The notes beneath the pieces were generated by a model, which saw only the letters and a list, made by a program, of their open reading frames with translations, did no database searches and was not told where the DNA came from. Shown here piece after piece: positions 32,278 to 41,172 of a DNA stretch of 42,173 nucleotides. The stretch is from Pseudonocardia sp. (lineage in GTDB: Bacteria > Actinomycetota > Actinomycetes > Mycobacteriales > Pseudonocardiaceae). The DNA lies in the NCBI GenBank assembly GCA_030147065.1, contig JASLAP010000250.1, positions 1-42,173 of the forward strand, given 5' to 3'. Both the position numbers and the translations under genes were made by a program. Numbering within the stretch: position 1 is the first letter of the stretch; the number at the start of each line of letters is the position of its first letter.

Positions 32278-33269
32278 GGCGCCACCTCGTCCCACTGCAG
32301 CGCGTCCACGGCGTCGAGGATCCGATCGGTCCCGGGCAGGTAGTGCCGCTCCAGCTTGGGCGGCGGGTAGGGCACGTCGAAGCCGGTGACGCGGCGGACG
32401 GGCGCCTCCAGGTGGTGGAAGCACCGCTCCGTCACCCGGGCGACGATCTCCGAGGCCACCGACGCGAATCCCGGCGCCTCGGCGACGACCACCGCGCGGC
32501 CGGTGCGCCGCACCTCGGCGCAGACCGTCTCGTCGTCGAACGGGACGATCGAGCGCAGGTCGACGACGCCGAGGTCGCGTCCCTCGGTCGCGGCCTGCTC
32601 GGCGGCGGCGAGGGCGACGGGGACCGACGGGCCGTACGCGATCAGCGTGGCGTCCCGGCCGGGGCGGCGGACGACGGCTCGCCCGATCGGCGGCACCGGC
32701 TCGTCGAGGTCCACCTCCTCCCTGGCGAAGTAGTGCTTCTTCGGCTCCAGGAACACGACCGGGTCCGGACTCTCGATCGCCGCCCGCAGGAGCCCGTAGG
32801 CGTCGGCGTTGGTCGCCGGCGTGACGACGGTCAGCCCCGGTGTGTGCGCGTAGTACGCCTCGGAGGAGTCGCAGTGGTGCTCCACGCCCCCGATGCCGCC
32901 CGCGTACGGGATGCGGATGACCATCGGCAACCGCAGCCGGCCGCGGGTGCGGTTCGCGAGCTTCGCGACGTGGCTGGCGACCTGCTCGAAGGCGGGGTAG
33001 GCGAACGCGTCGAACTGCATCTCCACGACCGGCCGCATGCCGTTCATGGCCATCCCGACGGCCATCCCGACGATGCCCGACTCCGCCAGCGGCGTGTCGA
33101 AGCAGCGCTCGTCGCCGAAGTCGCGGGTCAGCCCGTCGGTGACCCGGAAGACGCCGCCGAGCGGGCCCACGTCCTCGCCGAACACGACGACCGTCTCGTC
33201 GGCCGTCATCGCGTGGCGCAGCGCGGTGTTGATCGCCTGCGCCATCGTCACCTTCGGTGCGGCCGTCAC
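32274..33269 (-). CDS. bkdB: 2-oxoacid dehydrogenase E1 component, beta subunit
   Basis: A 331-residue transketolase-like subunit. Family blocks are VVVFGEDVGPLGGVFRVTDGL, RCFDTPLAESGIVGMAVGMAMNGMRPVVEMQFDAFAYPAFEQ and PYAGGIGGVEHHCDSSEAYYAHTPGL; the C-terminal transketolase domain ends VTGFDVPYPPPKLERHYLP. With E1alpha it forms the heterotetramer that decarboxylates the 2-oxoacid with thiamine diphosphate. The GTG at 33269 overlaps the E1alpha stop (GTGA). Confidence 0.93.
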   Translation of the reverse strand: MTAAPKVTMAQAINTALRHAMTADETVVVFGEDVGPLGGVFRVTDGLTRDFGDERCFDTPLAESGIVGMAVGMAMNGMRPVVEMQFDAFAYPAFEQVASHVAKLANRTRGRLRLPMVIRIPYAGGIGGVEHHCDSSEAYYAHTPGLTVVTPATNADAYGLLRAAIESPDPVVFLEPKKHYFAREEVDLDEPVPPIGRAVVRRPGRDATLIAYGPSVPVALAAAEQAATEGRDLGVVDLRSIVPFDDETVCAEVRRTGRAVVVAEAPGFASVASEIVARVTERCFHHLEAPVRRVTGFDVPYPPPKLERHYLPGTDRILDAVDALQWDEVAP

Positions 33270-34342
33270 CCCTGCTCCCCCTCCAGCTCGGCCCGCAGCA
33301 GCGCGCGTTGCTCGACCAGCTGCGGTGTCAACGCCGCGTAGACGTGCACGAACAGCTCCTCCGGGTCCGGCACGCGCTCCTCGGCCAGCCCGGCCCGCAC
33401 CGCTGCGGCCAGCTCCTCGGCCTGGGAGGCGATCGCCGCCTCGGTCGCCGCGTCGAGCGCGCCCGCCGCGGTCAGGTGGGCCCGCAGCCGGACCAGCGGG
33501 TCCCGCGGCTCCCAGGCCCGCACCTCCTCGTCGGTGCGGTACCGGGTGGCGTCGTCGGCGTTCGTGTGCGCCTCCATCCGGTAGGTGTCGGCCTCGACGA
33601 GGGTCGGGCCGCCGCCCCCGCGGGCCCGCGCGACGGCCTCGCCGAGCACGACCGTCAACGCCGCCAGGTCGTTCCCGTCGACCCGGACACCGGGCATGCC
33701 GTAGCCGACCGCCTTGGCCGCCAGCGAGGGCGCGACGGACTGGCGGGCCAGCGGCACCGAGATCGCGTACTGGTTGTTCTGCACGAAGAAGACCACCGGC
33801 GCCCGGAACACCGCCGCGAAGTTGCACGCCTCGTGGAAGTCGCCCTCGCTGGTCGCCCCGTCGCCGCAGAGCGCCATGGCCACCGTGTCCTGGCCCCTGA
33901 GCCGGGCCGCGTGCGCCACCCCGACGGCGTGCAGGAGCTGGGTCGCCAGCGGCGTCGCCTGCGGCGCGACCCGGTGGGCCAGCGGGTCGTAGCCGCAGTG
34001 CCAGTCGCCCCGGAGCAGCGCGAGCACCTCGAGGGGGTCGACGCCGCGCGCCACGACGGCGGCGGTGTCGCGGTAGGTCGGGAAGAGCCAGTCCTGCTCG
34101 GCGAGCACCGCGGCGGCGGCCACCTGGCAGGCCTCCTGGCCCCGCGACGACGGGTAGACCGCCAGCCGGCCCTGCCGGACCAGGGCGCCCGCCTGCTCGT
34201 TCAACCGCCGCGCCCGCACGAGCTGCCGGTAGCCCTCCACCAGCGTCCCGACGTCCGGCAGGGCCGACGGGTCGAGGGCCCGGCCGTCCTCGTCCAGGAG
34301 GCGCAGCGGATCGCCCACCGGCTCCTGCTGATCCACAACCAT
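33266..34342 (-). CDS. bkdA: 2-oxoacid dehydrogenase E1 component, alpha subunit
   Basis: A 358-residue subunit carrying the thiamine-diphosphate motif GDG (residues 160-162) to NN (189-190). The rest is typical of BCKDH/PDH E1alpha: YPSSRGQEACQVA, WLFPTYRD and ADTYRMEAHTNADD. The ATG at 34342 has GGGGAG 5 bases upstream; an earlier ATG at 34405 lacks a site and would add 21 unconserved residues. It heads the E1alpha-E1beta-E2 operon, divergent from the Lrp gene at 34502. Confidence 0.92.
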   Translation of the reverse strand: MVVDQQEPVGDPLRLLDEDGRALDPSALPDVGTLVEGYRQLVRARRLNEQAGALVRQGRLAVYPSSRGQEACQVAAAAVLAEQDWLFPTYRDTAAVVARGVDPLEVLALLRGDWHCGYDPLAHRVAPQATPLATQLLHAVGVAHAARLRGQDTVAMALCGDGATSEGDFHEACNFAAVFRAPVVFFVQNNQYAISVPLARQSVAPSLAAKAVGYGMPGVRVDGNDLAALTVVLGEAVARARGGGGPTLVEADTYRMEAHTNADDATRYRTDEEVRAWEPRDPLVRLRAHLTAAGALDAATEAAIASQAEELAAAVRAGLAEERVPDPEELFVHVYAALTPQLVEQRALLRAELEGEQG

Positions 34343-34501
34343 CGCGCACTCCCCTGCCGGTCCGATCGGCTGTGATGCTGCCCCAGTCACCGTCAGCTCG
34401 GCCATTGCTCACCAGGAACGTGAGACGATCGGCCGGAGAAGGCCGGATCGCGTGTCCGATCAGCCCCGGCGGACGCATCCGGCAGCGAGGAGGCGAGACG
34501 G

Positions 34502-34987
34502 ATGGACGCGACGCTGGACGAGATCGACCGGCGCATCGTCGCCGAGCTGCAGGCCGACGGCCGGCTGTCGGGCCGGGGGCTCGCCGAGCGGATCTCCATC
34601 TCCCGGGCCAACGCCTACGCCCGGCTGGAGCGGCTGGTGGACACCGGCGTGATCACCGGCTTCACCGCCGTGGTCGACCCGGCGAAGGTGGGCCTGCGGA
34701 CGTCGGCGTACGTGACGCTCTCGGTGCGCCAGAACAGCTGGCGCGACCTGCAGGACCGGCTGCGCGCGATCCCCGAGGTGCGGCACATGGCCCTGGTCGG
34801 CGGCGAGTTCGACGTCATGCTGCTGGTGCGGACCGCCGACAACGACGCGCTGCGCCGGGTCGTGCTCGAACAGCTCCAGTCGATCCCCTCCGTGCTGGCG
34901 ACCCGGACCTTCCTGATCTTCGAGGACACCGGCAACCGGGCCGACGGCCGGGGCGACCGAGCAGCACTCGGGGCAGCACCCGGCTGA
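34502..34987 (+). CDS. Lrp/AsnC family transcriptional regulator (BkdR-like)
   Basis: A 161-residue regulator. The N-terminal HTH (DEIDRRIVAELQADGRLSGRGLAERISISRANAYARLERLVDTGVITGF) is followed by the RAM/AsnC effector domain (AYVTLSVRQNSWRDLQDRLRAIPEVRHMALVGGEFDVMLLVR). The ATG at 34502 follows GAGGAGG. Its position divergent to the bkd operon suggests that it senses branched-chain amino acids or their 2-oxoacids and controls that operon. It ends 6 bp from the convergent LysR gene. Confidence 0.92.
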   Translation: MDATLDEIDRRIVAELQADGRLSGRGLAERISISRANAYARLERLVDTGVITGFTAVVDPAKVGLRTSAYVTLSVRQNSWRDLQDRLRAIPEVRHMALVGGEFDVMLLVRTADNDALRRVVLEQLQSIPSVLATRTFLIFEDTGNRADGRGDRAALGAAPG

Positions 34988-34993
34988 GGTCGG

Positions 34994-35923
34994 TCACCCG
35001 TCGGTCGCGGTGCTGTCCTGCCGGGCGCCGGAGAAGGCCGCGCGCACCCGCCCGCGCAGCCAGGTGTGCGCCTTGTCGTTGTCGTAGCGCTGGTGCCAGG
35101 CCAGGTGCAGGGGCACCGGCGGGAGGTCGAACGGGAGCGGCCGGGTGCTGAGGCCGAACGTGCGGAGCATGGGCTCGCAGATCCGCTCGGGCACCGCGAC
35201 GAGCAGGTCGCTGCGGCTGACGATGCGCAGCGCGGCCGTGCTGGTCGGGGCGGAGGCGACGACCCGGCGGCGCAGCCCCAGGCCGGCGAGCGTCTCGTCG
35301 ACCGGGTCCCGCAGCCGGCCGCGCCGCGAGACGATGATGTGGTCGGCCCCGGCGAACCGGGCCGGGGTGAGGGTGCCCGCGGCGAGCAGGTGGCCGGGTC
35401 GGAGCGCGACGACGAGCCGGTCGCCATCGATCGACTCGTGGTTGATCTCGGGGAGCTCGGGTTCGGTCGAGCCGATCTCCAGGTCCACCTGGCCGTGCCG
35501 CAGGTCGTTGGTGTCGGTGCTGGCCTCGGCGAGCAGCCTGATGGCCACACCCGGCGCCGCGCTCTGCACGGCGGCGAGGATGCCGGGTCCGATCGCGGTG
35601 GTGACCGCGTCGTGGGCCCGGACGGTGAACACCCGCTCCAGGGTCGCCAGGTCGAGATCGCGATCGGGCTCGAGGACGGCCCGGGCCCGCTGGACCAGGT
35701 CGTGCACCTCGCCGCGGATCGCGAGCGCGTGCGGCGTGGGCGTCATCGTCCGGCCGGTGCGCACGAGCACCTGATCGCCGGTGATCCGCCGGATGCGGCC
35801 GAGGGTCCGGCTCATCGCCGGTGCGGACAGGTGCAGCCGCTCGGCGGCACCGGCCACGCTGCCTTCCTCGAGCAGCGCGTCCAGAGCGGTCAGCAGGTTG
35901 AGATCCAGATGCACCCGGTGCAC
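34994..35923 (-). CDS. LysR family transcriptional regulator
   Basis: A protein of about 309 residues. It has the NodD/NahR-like N-terminus (VHLDLNLLTALDALLEEGSVAGAAERLHLSAPAMSRTLGRIRRITGDQVLVRTGR) and a LysR substrate-binding domain (FTVRAHDAVTTAIGPGIL, DLEIGSTEPEL). The GTG at 35923 has AGG 6 bases upstream; the GTG at 35914 is also possible. It is divergent from the amidase operon starting at 36006 and is the likely activator. The NodD/NahR-like group often responds to aromatic co-inducers. Confidence 0.9.
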   Translation of the reverse strand: MHRVHLDLNLLTALDALLEEGSVAGAAERLHLSAPAMSRTLGRIRRITGDQVLVRTGRTMTPTPHALAIRGEVHDLVQRARAVLEPDRDLDLATLERVFTVRAHDAVTTAIGPGILAAVQSAAPGVAIRLLAEASTDTNDLRHGQVDLEIGSTEPELPEINHESIDGDRLVVALRPGHLLAAGTLTPARFAGADHIIVSRRGRLRDPVDETLAGLGLRRRVVASAPTSTAALRIVSRSDLLVAVPERICEPMLRTFGLSTRPLPFDLPPVPLHLAWHQRYDNDKAHTWLRGRVRAAFSGARQDSTATDG

Positions 35924-35945
35924 TTTATGCCTAGCAAGAGTGCAC
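35918..35945. promoter_or_regulatory. Possible LysR binding sites
   Basis: Two GTGCAC hexamers (35918-35923 and 35940-35945), each self-complementary, spaced 22 bp, that is two helical turns. They lie between the divergent LysR and amidase genes. The first one overlaps the LysR start codon, as expected for autorepression. Confidence 0.5.
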
Positions 35946-36005
35946 TGGCCAGCATGTGATGCCCGCCCTACGTTCGGGAGCAGTCCGGGAGCGAAGGAGC
36001 GCGGC

Positions 36006-37433
36006 ATGGAGATCTGGCAGCTGTCGGCCGCGGAGGTGGCACGGGGAGTGCGCACCGGCGCCTTCTCGGCGGTCGAGGCGGTCCGCTCGGCGCTCGACCG
36101 CGTCGCCGCGCACAACGGCCAGGTGAACGCCCTCGTCGAGGTGCGGGAGGCGGGAGCGCTGGAGGCGGCGCAGCGGGCGGACGACCGCGTCCGCCGCGGC
36201 GAGGACCTGGGGCCGCTGCACGGCGTGCCGGTCACCGTGAAGGTGAACACCGACATGGCCGGGCTGCCGACCACCGACGGCGTCGCGGCCTACGCCGATC
36301 ACGTCGCGACCGAGACGGCTCCGCAGCTGTCGAGCTGGGCGGACGCCGGGGCGGTCGTCATCGGCCGCACCAACTGCCCGCCGTTCGCGACGCGGTGGGC
36401 CACCACGAGCGACTTCTACGGGGCGACGGCCAACCCTTGGGACCCCGCCGTGGTGCCCGGAGGTTCGAGCGGCGGCGCCGCGGCCGCCGTGGCCACCGGC
36501 ATGGGACCGCTCGCCCAGGGCAACGACATCGGCGGCTCGATCCGCTACCCCGCGGCCTGCTGCGGCGTCGCCGGCATCCGGCCGACCAGGGGCCGGGTAC
36601 CCGGTTGGGCGGGCCCACCGTCGATGGACCCGCCCATGGCGGTCCAGGCGTTCGTCGAGCAGGGACCGATCGCACGCACCGTCGCCGATCTCCGGCTGGG
36701 GCTGCGCGCGATGGAGCGCTACGACCCGCGCGCACCCACCGCGGTGGCCGCCGGCTCGCGGATACCCGCCTCGGCCGGGCGACCGCGCGTGGCCGTGGTC
36801 GTCGATCCGGGCGGCCCCGGCCTCCGCGGGACGTCGACCGCGCAGAGCGCCGACGCGGCGCGGACGGCGGGAGCCTGGCTCGCCGACGCCGGCTACGCGG
36901 TCGAGGAGGTCGAGCTGCCGCTGCTCGGGGAGGCGGCCCGGCTCTGGTGGCAGCTCGCCCTCACCGAGTTCACGATCGGCCTGGTCGACGAGGTCCGGCG
37001 GGTCGGTGACGGGGACATCCGCCGGTTCTTCGACCTCATGTACGCCGTCTACCGCGAGGAGTTCGGGGAGGTCGACCTCGCCGCGTTCGTCGGGGGCTGG
37101 GCACGGCGCGGCATGCTGCGCCGGGAGATGTCGGTGTTCATGCACCGCTACCCGCTGGTCCTCACCCCGGTCTCGGGTGAACCGCCCTTCCCGGTGGACG
37201 ACGACATCGCCTCCGTCGAGCGCACCGGTGAGCTCATGGCCCGGCAGTGGCCGCTGATGTCGGTGCCGGTCCTCGGCCTGCCCGCACTCGGTCTGCCCGC
37301 CGTGGCGACCGCGGGCGCGCCCGTCGGCGTCCAGGTGATCGGACGGGCCTTCGAGGAGGACGCGGTGTTCGCCGCGTCGGAGGTGATCGAAGCGCGCAAC
37401 GGGATCCGCACCCCGCTCGACCCCCGCACCTGA
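36006..37433 (+). CDS. Amidase (amidase-signature family)
   Basis: A 475-residue amidase. The Ser-cisSer-Lys machinery is visible: Lys in VTVKVNTDMAG (about residue 80), the GGSSGG-containing run VVPGGSSGGAAAAVATG, and the nucleophile segment GNDIGGSIRYPAACCG. It hydrolyses a carboxamide to acid and ammonia in the cytoplasm. The ATG at 36006 has AAGGAG upstream. It is first in an operon with a second amidase, a crotonase, an IMPase-like gene and an ABC importer. Confidence 0.93.
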   Translation: MEIWQLSAAEVARGVRTGAFSAVEAVRSALDRVAAHNGQVNALVEVREAGALEAAQRADDRVRRGEDLGPLHGVPVTVKVNTDMAGLPTTDGVAAYADHVATETAPQLSSWADAGAVVIGRTNCPPFATRWATTSDFYGATANPWDPAVVPGGSSGGAAAAVATGMGPLAQGNDIGGSIRYPAACCGVAGIRPTRGRVPGWAGPPSMDPPMAVQAFVEQGPIARTVADLRLGLRAMERYDPRAPTAVAAGSRIPASAGRPRVAVVVDPGGPGLRGTSTAQSADAARTAGAWLADAGYAVEEVELPLLGEAARLWWQLALTEFTIGLVDEVRRVGDGDIRRFFDLMYAVYREEFGEVDLAAFVGGWARRGMLRREMSVFMHRYPLVLTPVSGEPPFPVDDDIASVERTGELMARQWPLMSVPVLGLPALGLPAVATAGAPVGVQVIGRAFEEDAVFAASEVIEARNGIRTPLDPRT

Positions 37434-37477
37434 CCGGGACACCACCTGACCGGCACAACGCAGACAGAGGAGCAGAC

Positions 37478-38116
37478 ATGAGCAGCATCGCCATCCTGGG
37501 TTCGGGACGCGTCGCCACGGCCTTGGCGACCGGGTTCGCCGCCACCGGGCACCACGTGCGCATCGGCAGCAGGCACCCGGACAAGGCCTCGGCCGACTGG
37601 ACCGGGCCGGAGGTCGAGATCACCGGGGTCCACGACGCCGTCGGCGACGCCACGATCGTCGTCAACGCCACGCCCGGCGACACCACGGTCGAGCGGCTCG
37701 GCGCGCTCGCCGCCGAGCTCGAGGACCGCATCCTGGTCGACGTCGCCAACGCCGTGACCCGCGGCGCCGACGGAGCACCGGGCGGTCTGGTGTACCCGAA
37801 CAGCAGCCTGGCCGAGCACCTGCAGGAGGCGCTGCCGCGGACCCGGGTCGTCAAGACGCTCAACACCATGCTGTTCACGGTGATGCCCGCCCCGGGAAGC
37901 CTCGGGGCGACGCCGACCGCGTTCCTGTCCGGCGACGACGCGGAGGCGAAGGCGGTCGTGCGCGACCTGCTCGGCGACCTCGGATGGGCACCCGAGCAGC
38001 TGATCGACCTGGGGCCCGTCGGCACCGCCCGCGGCCCGGAGGCGCTGATGCTGCTGGTCCCGGACGTCATGCGGGCGTGCGGGTTCGCGCCGTTCGCGAT
38101 CAGCGTCGTCCGGTGA
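37478..38116 (+). CDS. NADP(H)-binding oxidoreductase, F420H2:NADP-reductase-like
   Basis: A 212-residue protein with an N-terminal Rossmann fold (IAILGSGRVATALATGFAATGHHVRIGSRHP). The body follows the NADPH-dependent F420 reductase family: DATIVVNATPGDTTVERL, ILVDVANAV, SLAEHLQEALPRTRVVKTLNT and a C-terminal GTARGPEALMLL. Many such bacterial proteins act on other substrates, so F420 use is not proven. AGAGGAG lies just upstream of the ATG. The stop overlaps the next amidase start (GTGA), so the two are translated together. Confidence 0.87.
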   Translation: MSSIAILGSGRVATALATGFAATGHHVRIGSRHPDKASADWTGPEVEITGVHDAVGDATIVVNATPGDTTVERLGALAAELEDRILVDVANAVTRGADGAPGGLVYPNSSLAEHLQEALPRTRVVKTLNTMLFTVMPAPGSLGATPTAFLSGDDAEAKAVVRDLLGDLGWAPEQLIDLGPVGTARGPEALMLLVPDVMRACGFAPFAISVVR

Positions 38117-39474
38117 CCGCCGAGCCACAGGCCGCTGCCCCGGTCCCGATCCGGGACCGGCTCGCCGTCCCGCCCGCGGATCGACAGGCCGCGCTGGCCG
38201 GGGTCTGGGACCACGCAGCCACGACGTCCGCGACGCACGGCACCTACATCGCGCTGGCGCCGCGGCCGGTCGAGCACGTGGCCGGGGAGCTCGCGGGGTT
38301 GCCGTTCGCGGTCAAGGACAACATCGACGTCGCCGGGATGGCCACGACCGCGGGGAGCCCTCTGCTGCGCGACGACGTCGCCGCCGTCGACGCCACGGTC
38401 GTCAGCGTCCTGCGGGACGCGGGCGCGGTCCTCGTCGGCAAGACGAACATGCACGAGCTGGCCTTCGGCATCACCTCGGACAACACCACGTTCGGGCCGG
38501 TCCGCAACCCGTTCGACCCCGACCGGGTGGCCGGCGGGTCCAGCGGGGGCAGCGCGGCCACCGTCGCGCTCGGCACCGTGGCGTTCAGCCTCGGCACCGA
38601 CACCGGCGGCTCGGTCACCATCCCCGCGTCCTTCTGCGCGGTCGTGGGCTTCCGGCCCACCACCGGCCGCTACCCCGGGGACGGGCTGGTGAACCTGTCC
38701 TGGACCCGCGACACCGTCGGAATGCACGCGGGCACGGTCGACGACGTGCGCCGGATCGACACGGTCATCACCCGGGCCGCGGGCCGCGGCGGCGGCCGGG
38801 ACCGGGACGCGCCGGTGGTCGGGGTGCCGCGGTCGCGCTACGCCGACGTCGACCCCGAGGTCGGGGCGGTCGCCGCCGCCGCGCTCGACCGGCTGGCCCG
38901 CGCCGGTGTCCGGCTCGTCGACGTCGCTGTCGAGGACGACGACGCGATCGCGGGCGGGCCGGGGCTCGAGCTCGTCCTCTTCGAGGCGCGGCGGCTGCTC
39001 CTCGCCCGCGCCGCGGGGGCGCCCGGCCTGCCGGCCGTGCCCGAGTTCGGTGACCTCGCCTCCCGCATCGCCTCGCCGGACGTGCGCGGGCTCGCCGAGG
39101 CGATCGCCGCAGCTCCGCTCGACCCCGCGACGTACGAACGGGCCCGCCGCGCCTGCTGGCGGCTGCGCCGTTCCTACGCCGCCATGTACGAGCGCACGGG
39201 CGTCGACGCCGTCATCGCACCGACGTGCCCGGTGCTCCCGCCCCACGTCGGGCAGCGGGACACGCTGGAGTTGAACGGCCGGGACGTCCCGCTGTTCCCG
39301 ACCGTCATCCGCAACACCGCGCCCGGGACCGTCGCCGGGGCGCCCATGCTCGCGCTGCCGGCCGGGCGCAGCACGACCGGGCTGCCGGTCGGGATGTGCC
39401 TGGAAGCACCTCCCGGCGAGGACGAGGCCCTGCTGCGCCTGGCCGCGCGGCTCGAGCCGGTCCTGCGCGACTGA
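38113..39474 (+). CDS. Amidase (amidase-signature family), second copy
   Basis: A 453-residue amidase. It has the Lys in FAVKDNIDVAGM, GGSSGG in RVAGGSSGGSAATVALG, and the catalytic run GTDTGGSVTIPASFCAVVGFRPTTGRYP. The pattern resembles indoleacetamide- and mandelamide-hydrolase-like enzymes. Sequence outside the signature differs strongly from the amidase at 36006, so the pair is not a recent duplication and probably acts on different amides of one pathway. The GTG at 38113 overlaps the preceding stop. Confidence 0.92.
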   Translation: MTAEPQAAAPVPIRDRLAVPPADRQAALAGVWDHAATTSATHGTYIALAPRPVEHVAGELAGLPFAVKDNIDVAGMATTAGSPLLRDDVAAVDATVVSVLRDAGAVLVGKTNMHELAFGITSDNTTFGPVRNPFDPDRVAGGSSGGSAATVALGTVAFSLGTDTGGSVTIPASFCAVVGFRPTTGRYPGDGLVNLSWTRDTVGMHAGTVDDVRRIDTVITRAAGRGGGRDRDAPVVGVPRSRYADVDPEVGAVAAAALDRLARAGVRLVDVAVEDDDAIAGGPGLELVLFEARRLLLARAAGAPGLPAVPEFGDLASRIASPDVRGLAEAIAAAPLDPATYERARRACWRLRRSYAAMYERTGVDAVIAPTCPVLPPHVGQRDTLELNGRDVPLFPTVIRNTAPGTVAGAPMLALPAGRSTTGLPVGMCLEAPPGEDEALLRLAARLEPVLRD

Positions 39475-39525
39475 TCCGACCAGGACCTCCGACATCCCTC
39501 TCGAACCGAGGAGCTGCACACCGTC

Positions 39526-40308
39526 ATGTCCGTGGACACCGTGACCTACCAGCACGAGGGCCGGCTCGCCCTGATCGGGATGCACGGTCGCGACGAGTCG
39601 AACGCCATCGATCCCGAGACGTTCGACGCGCTCGGCGCGGCGTACCACCGCGCCGACGCCGATGCCGGCGTGGTCGCGGTGGTGCTCCACGCCGACGGCC
39701 CGAACTTCTCCGTGGGGCTCGACCCGGTCCCCTTCCTCCCGGTGCTGCGCGAGCGCGCGTTCAGCCTGGACGGTGCCGGGCGGGTGAACCCGTTCGGCAC
39801 GTCGTCGCGGCTGTCGAAACCCCTCGTCGTCGCGGTGCAGGGCGCGGTCGGGGCGATGGCGAACGAGCTGGTGCTCGCCGCGGACGTCCGCGTCGCCGCC
39901 GAGGACGCGCGGTTCAGCCAGGGGGAACCGAGCCGGGGCACGACGCCCGCGGGCGGCGGTGGGGTCCGGATGCCGCTCGAGGTCGGGTGGGCCAACGCCA
40001 TGCGGTGGATCCTCACCGGCGAGACGTGGAGCGCCCACGACGCGCTGCGGCTCGGGCTCGTCCAGGAGGTCGTGCCGGTCGGCGACCAGGTGGGCCGGGC
40101 GGTCGAACTCGCGGAGAAGATCGCCGCGCACCCGCCCCTCGCCCTGCGCGAGACGCTCCGGCTCGGCCGCCGGGCCTGGGAGGGGCACGCGCACCACGTG
40201 TTCGCCGACCTGCTGCCCGCGCTCCACCAGCTGATGGCGACCGACGACTTCGCCGAGCGCCTCGCGGCGCTGCGCGAGAACCGCCCGCCGGTCTACACGG
40301 GCGCCTGA
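39526..40308 (+). CDS. Enoyl-CoA hydratase/isomerase (crotonase) family protein
   Basis: A 260-residue crotonase-fold protein. The oxyanion-hole segments are NFSVGLD (usual form FSAGxD) and VQGAVGAMANELVLAADVRVAA, where the usual GGG of the second loop is altered to GAMAN. The region with the catalytic acids reads EPSRGTTPAGGGGVRMPLEVG. Binding of an acyl-CoA is likely, but the altered loop makes a standard hydratase reaction uncertain. The ATG at 39526 is the start; GAGGAG lies upstream. Confidence 0.88.
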   Translation: MSVDTVTYQHEGRLALIGMHGRDESNAIDPETFDALGAAYHRADADAGVVAVVLHADGPNFSVGLDPVPFLPVLRERAFSLDGAGRVNPFGTSSRLSKPLVVAVQGAVGAMANELVLAADVRVAAEDARFSQGEPSRGTTPAGGGGVRMPLEVGWANAMRWILTGETWSAHDALRLGLVQEVVPVGDQVGRAVELAEKIAAHPPLALRETLRLGRRAWEGHAHHVFADLLPALHQLMATDDFAERLAALRENRPPVYTGA

Positions 40309-40337
40309 CCCCCACCCCGAGTCGAAGGCGGAACACC

Positions 40338-41144
40338 ATGATCGACAGCACCAGCACCGAGGCGGCCCTGCTCGCCGATGTCGTCACCATCGTCGAGGCC
40401 GCCGCGGCGCACCTGGGCGAGCGGTTCACCGAGAACGCGCGGCCCGGCACCCGTGCGGGCGTCATCGAGGCGATCCACGCCACCAACGACGCGATCGTCC
40501 CGCTCCTGGAGGGCCCGTTGCTGGCCGCCCGTCCCGGCTCCCGGTGGGTGGACGACGAGCTGGAGGGGGGTGCCCTCCCACTCGGTGAGTGGTGGGTGAT
40601 CGACCCCGCCGAGGGCGCCGTCAACCACGTCCACGGGATGACCGAGTTCGCGGTGACCGCGACCCTCGTCCGGGACAACCTGCCCGTGCTCACCGTGGTA
40701 CGGCTGCCGGTCGCCGGCACCACCTACACCGCGGTCGCCGGGAAGGGCGCCTGGCAGGACGGCGTCGCGCTGCGGCCTTCGGAGAAGACGGAGCTGGAAC
40801 TGGCGTTGGTGGGGACCGGGCAGGCGCGGCCCGGCGAGGACACCGAGACCTACCGCCGGATCGGCGAGTCCGCGACTGCCATGCTGGCGGCCGGGGCCGT
40901 CGTGCAGGTCTCGGTGCCCGCCACGCTGCAGCTGATCCACGTCGCGGCCGGCCGCCGGGACGTCTTCTGGCAGTTCAGCGATGTGCGATCGGGCCTCGTC
41001 GCCGGGGCGCTGCTGGTGGCCGAGGCGGGTGGGCGGGTCACCGACGTCCGGGGCGCGGCGTGGAGCGTGGCGAGCCGCGATCTGCTGGCCACCGCCCCCG
41101 GCCTGCACGAGCCCGCCACCGAGGTCCTCTCGGGCATCCGCTGA
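40338..41144 (+). CDS. Inositol-monophosphatase-like protein with altered metal site
   Basis: A 268-residue protein of the IMPase/FBPase fold. The motif that normally reads WxxDPxDGTxNF appears as WVIDPAEGAVNHVHG, with Asp89 kept and the second Asp replaced by Glu92. The acidic loop that is normally GEE is DDELEGG (72-78), and the last metal Asp is probably Asp215 (SDVRSGLVAGALLVAEAGG). Activity on a phosphate ester is possible but not assured. It lies between the crotonase and the ABC ATPase genes, an unusual place for an IMPase. Confidence 0.85.
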   Translation: MIDSTSTEAALLADVVTIVEAAAAHLGERFTENARPGTRAGVIEAIHATNDAIVPLLEGPLLAARPGSRWVDDELEGGALPLGEWWVIDPAEGAVNHVHGMTEFAVTATLVRDNLPVLTVVRLPVAGTTYTAVAGKGAWQDGVALRPSEKTELELALVGTGQARPGEDTETYRRIGESATAMLAAGAVVQVSVPATLQLIHVAAGRRDVFWQFSDVRSGLVAGALLVAEAGGRVTDVRGAAWSVASRDLLATAPGLHEPATEVLSGIR

Positions 41145-41172
41145 ACCGCGAACCAGGATCCGGGAGCCCGCT

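Noticed and set aside
37234..40227. 997-codon open frame on the minus strand
   Set aside because: It runs antisense to four well-identified plus-strand genes. Its translation is low-complexity Arg/Gly/Val/Glu without any domain, as expected from third-position GC bias.
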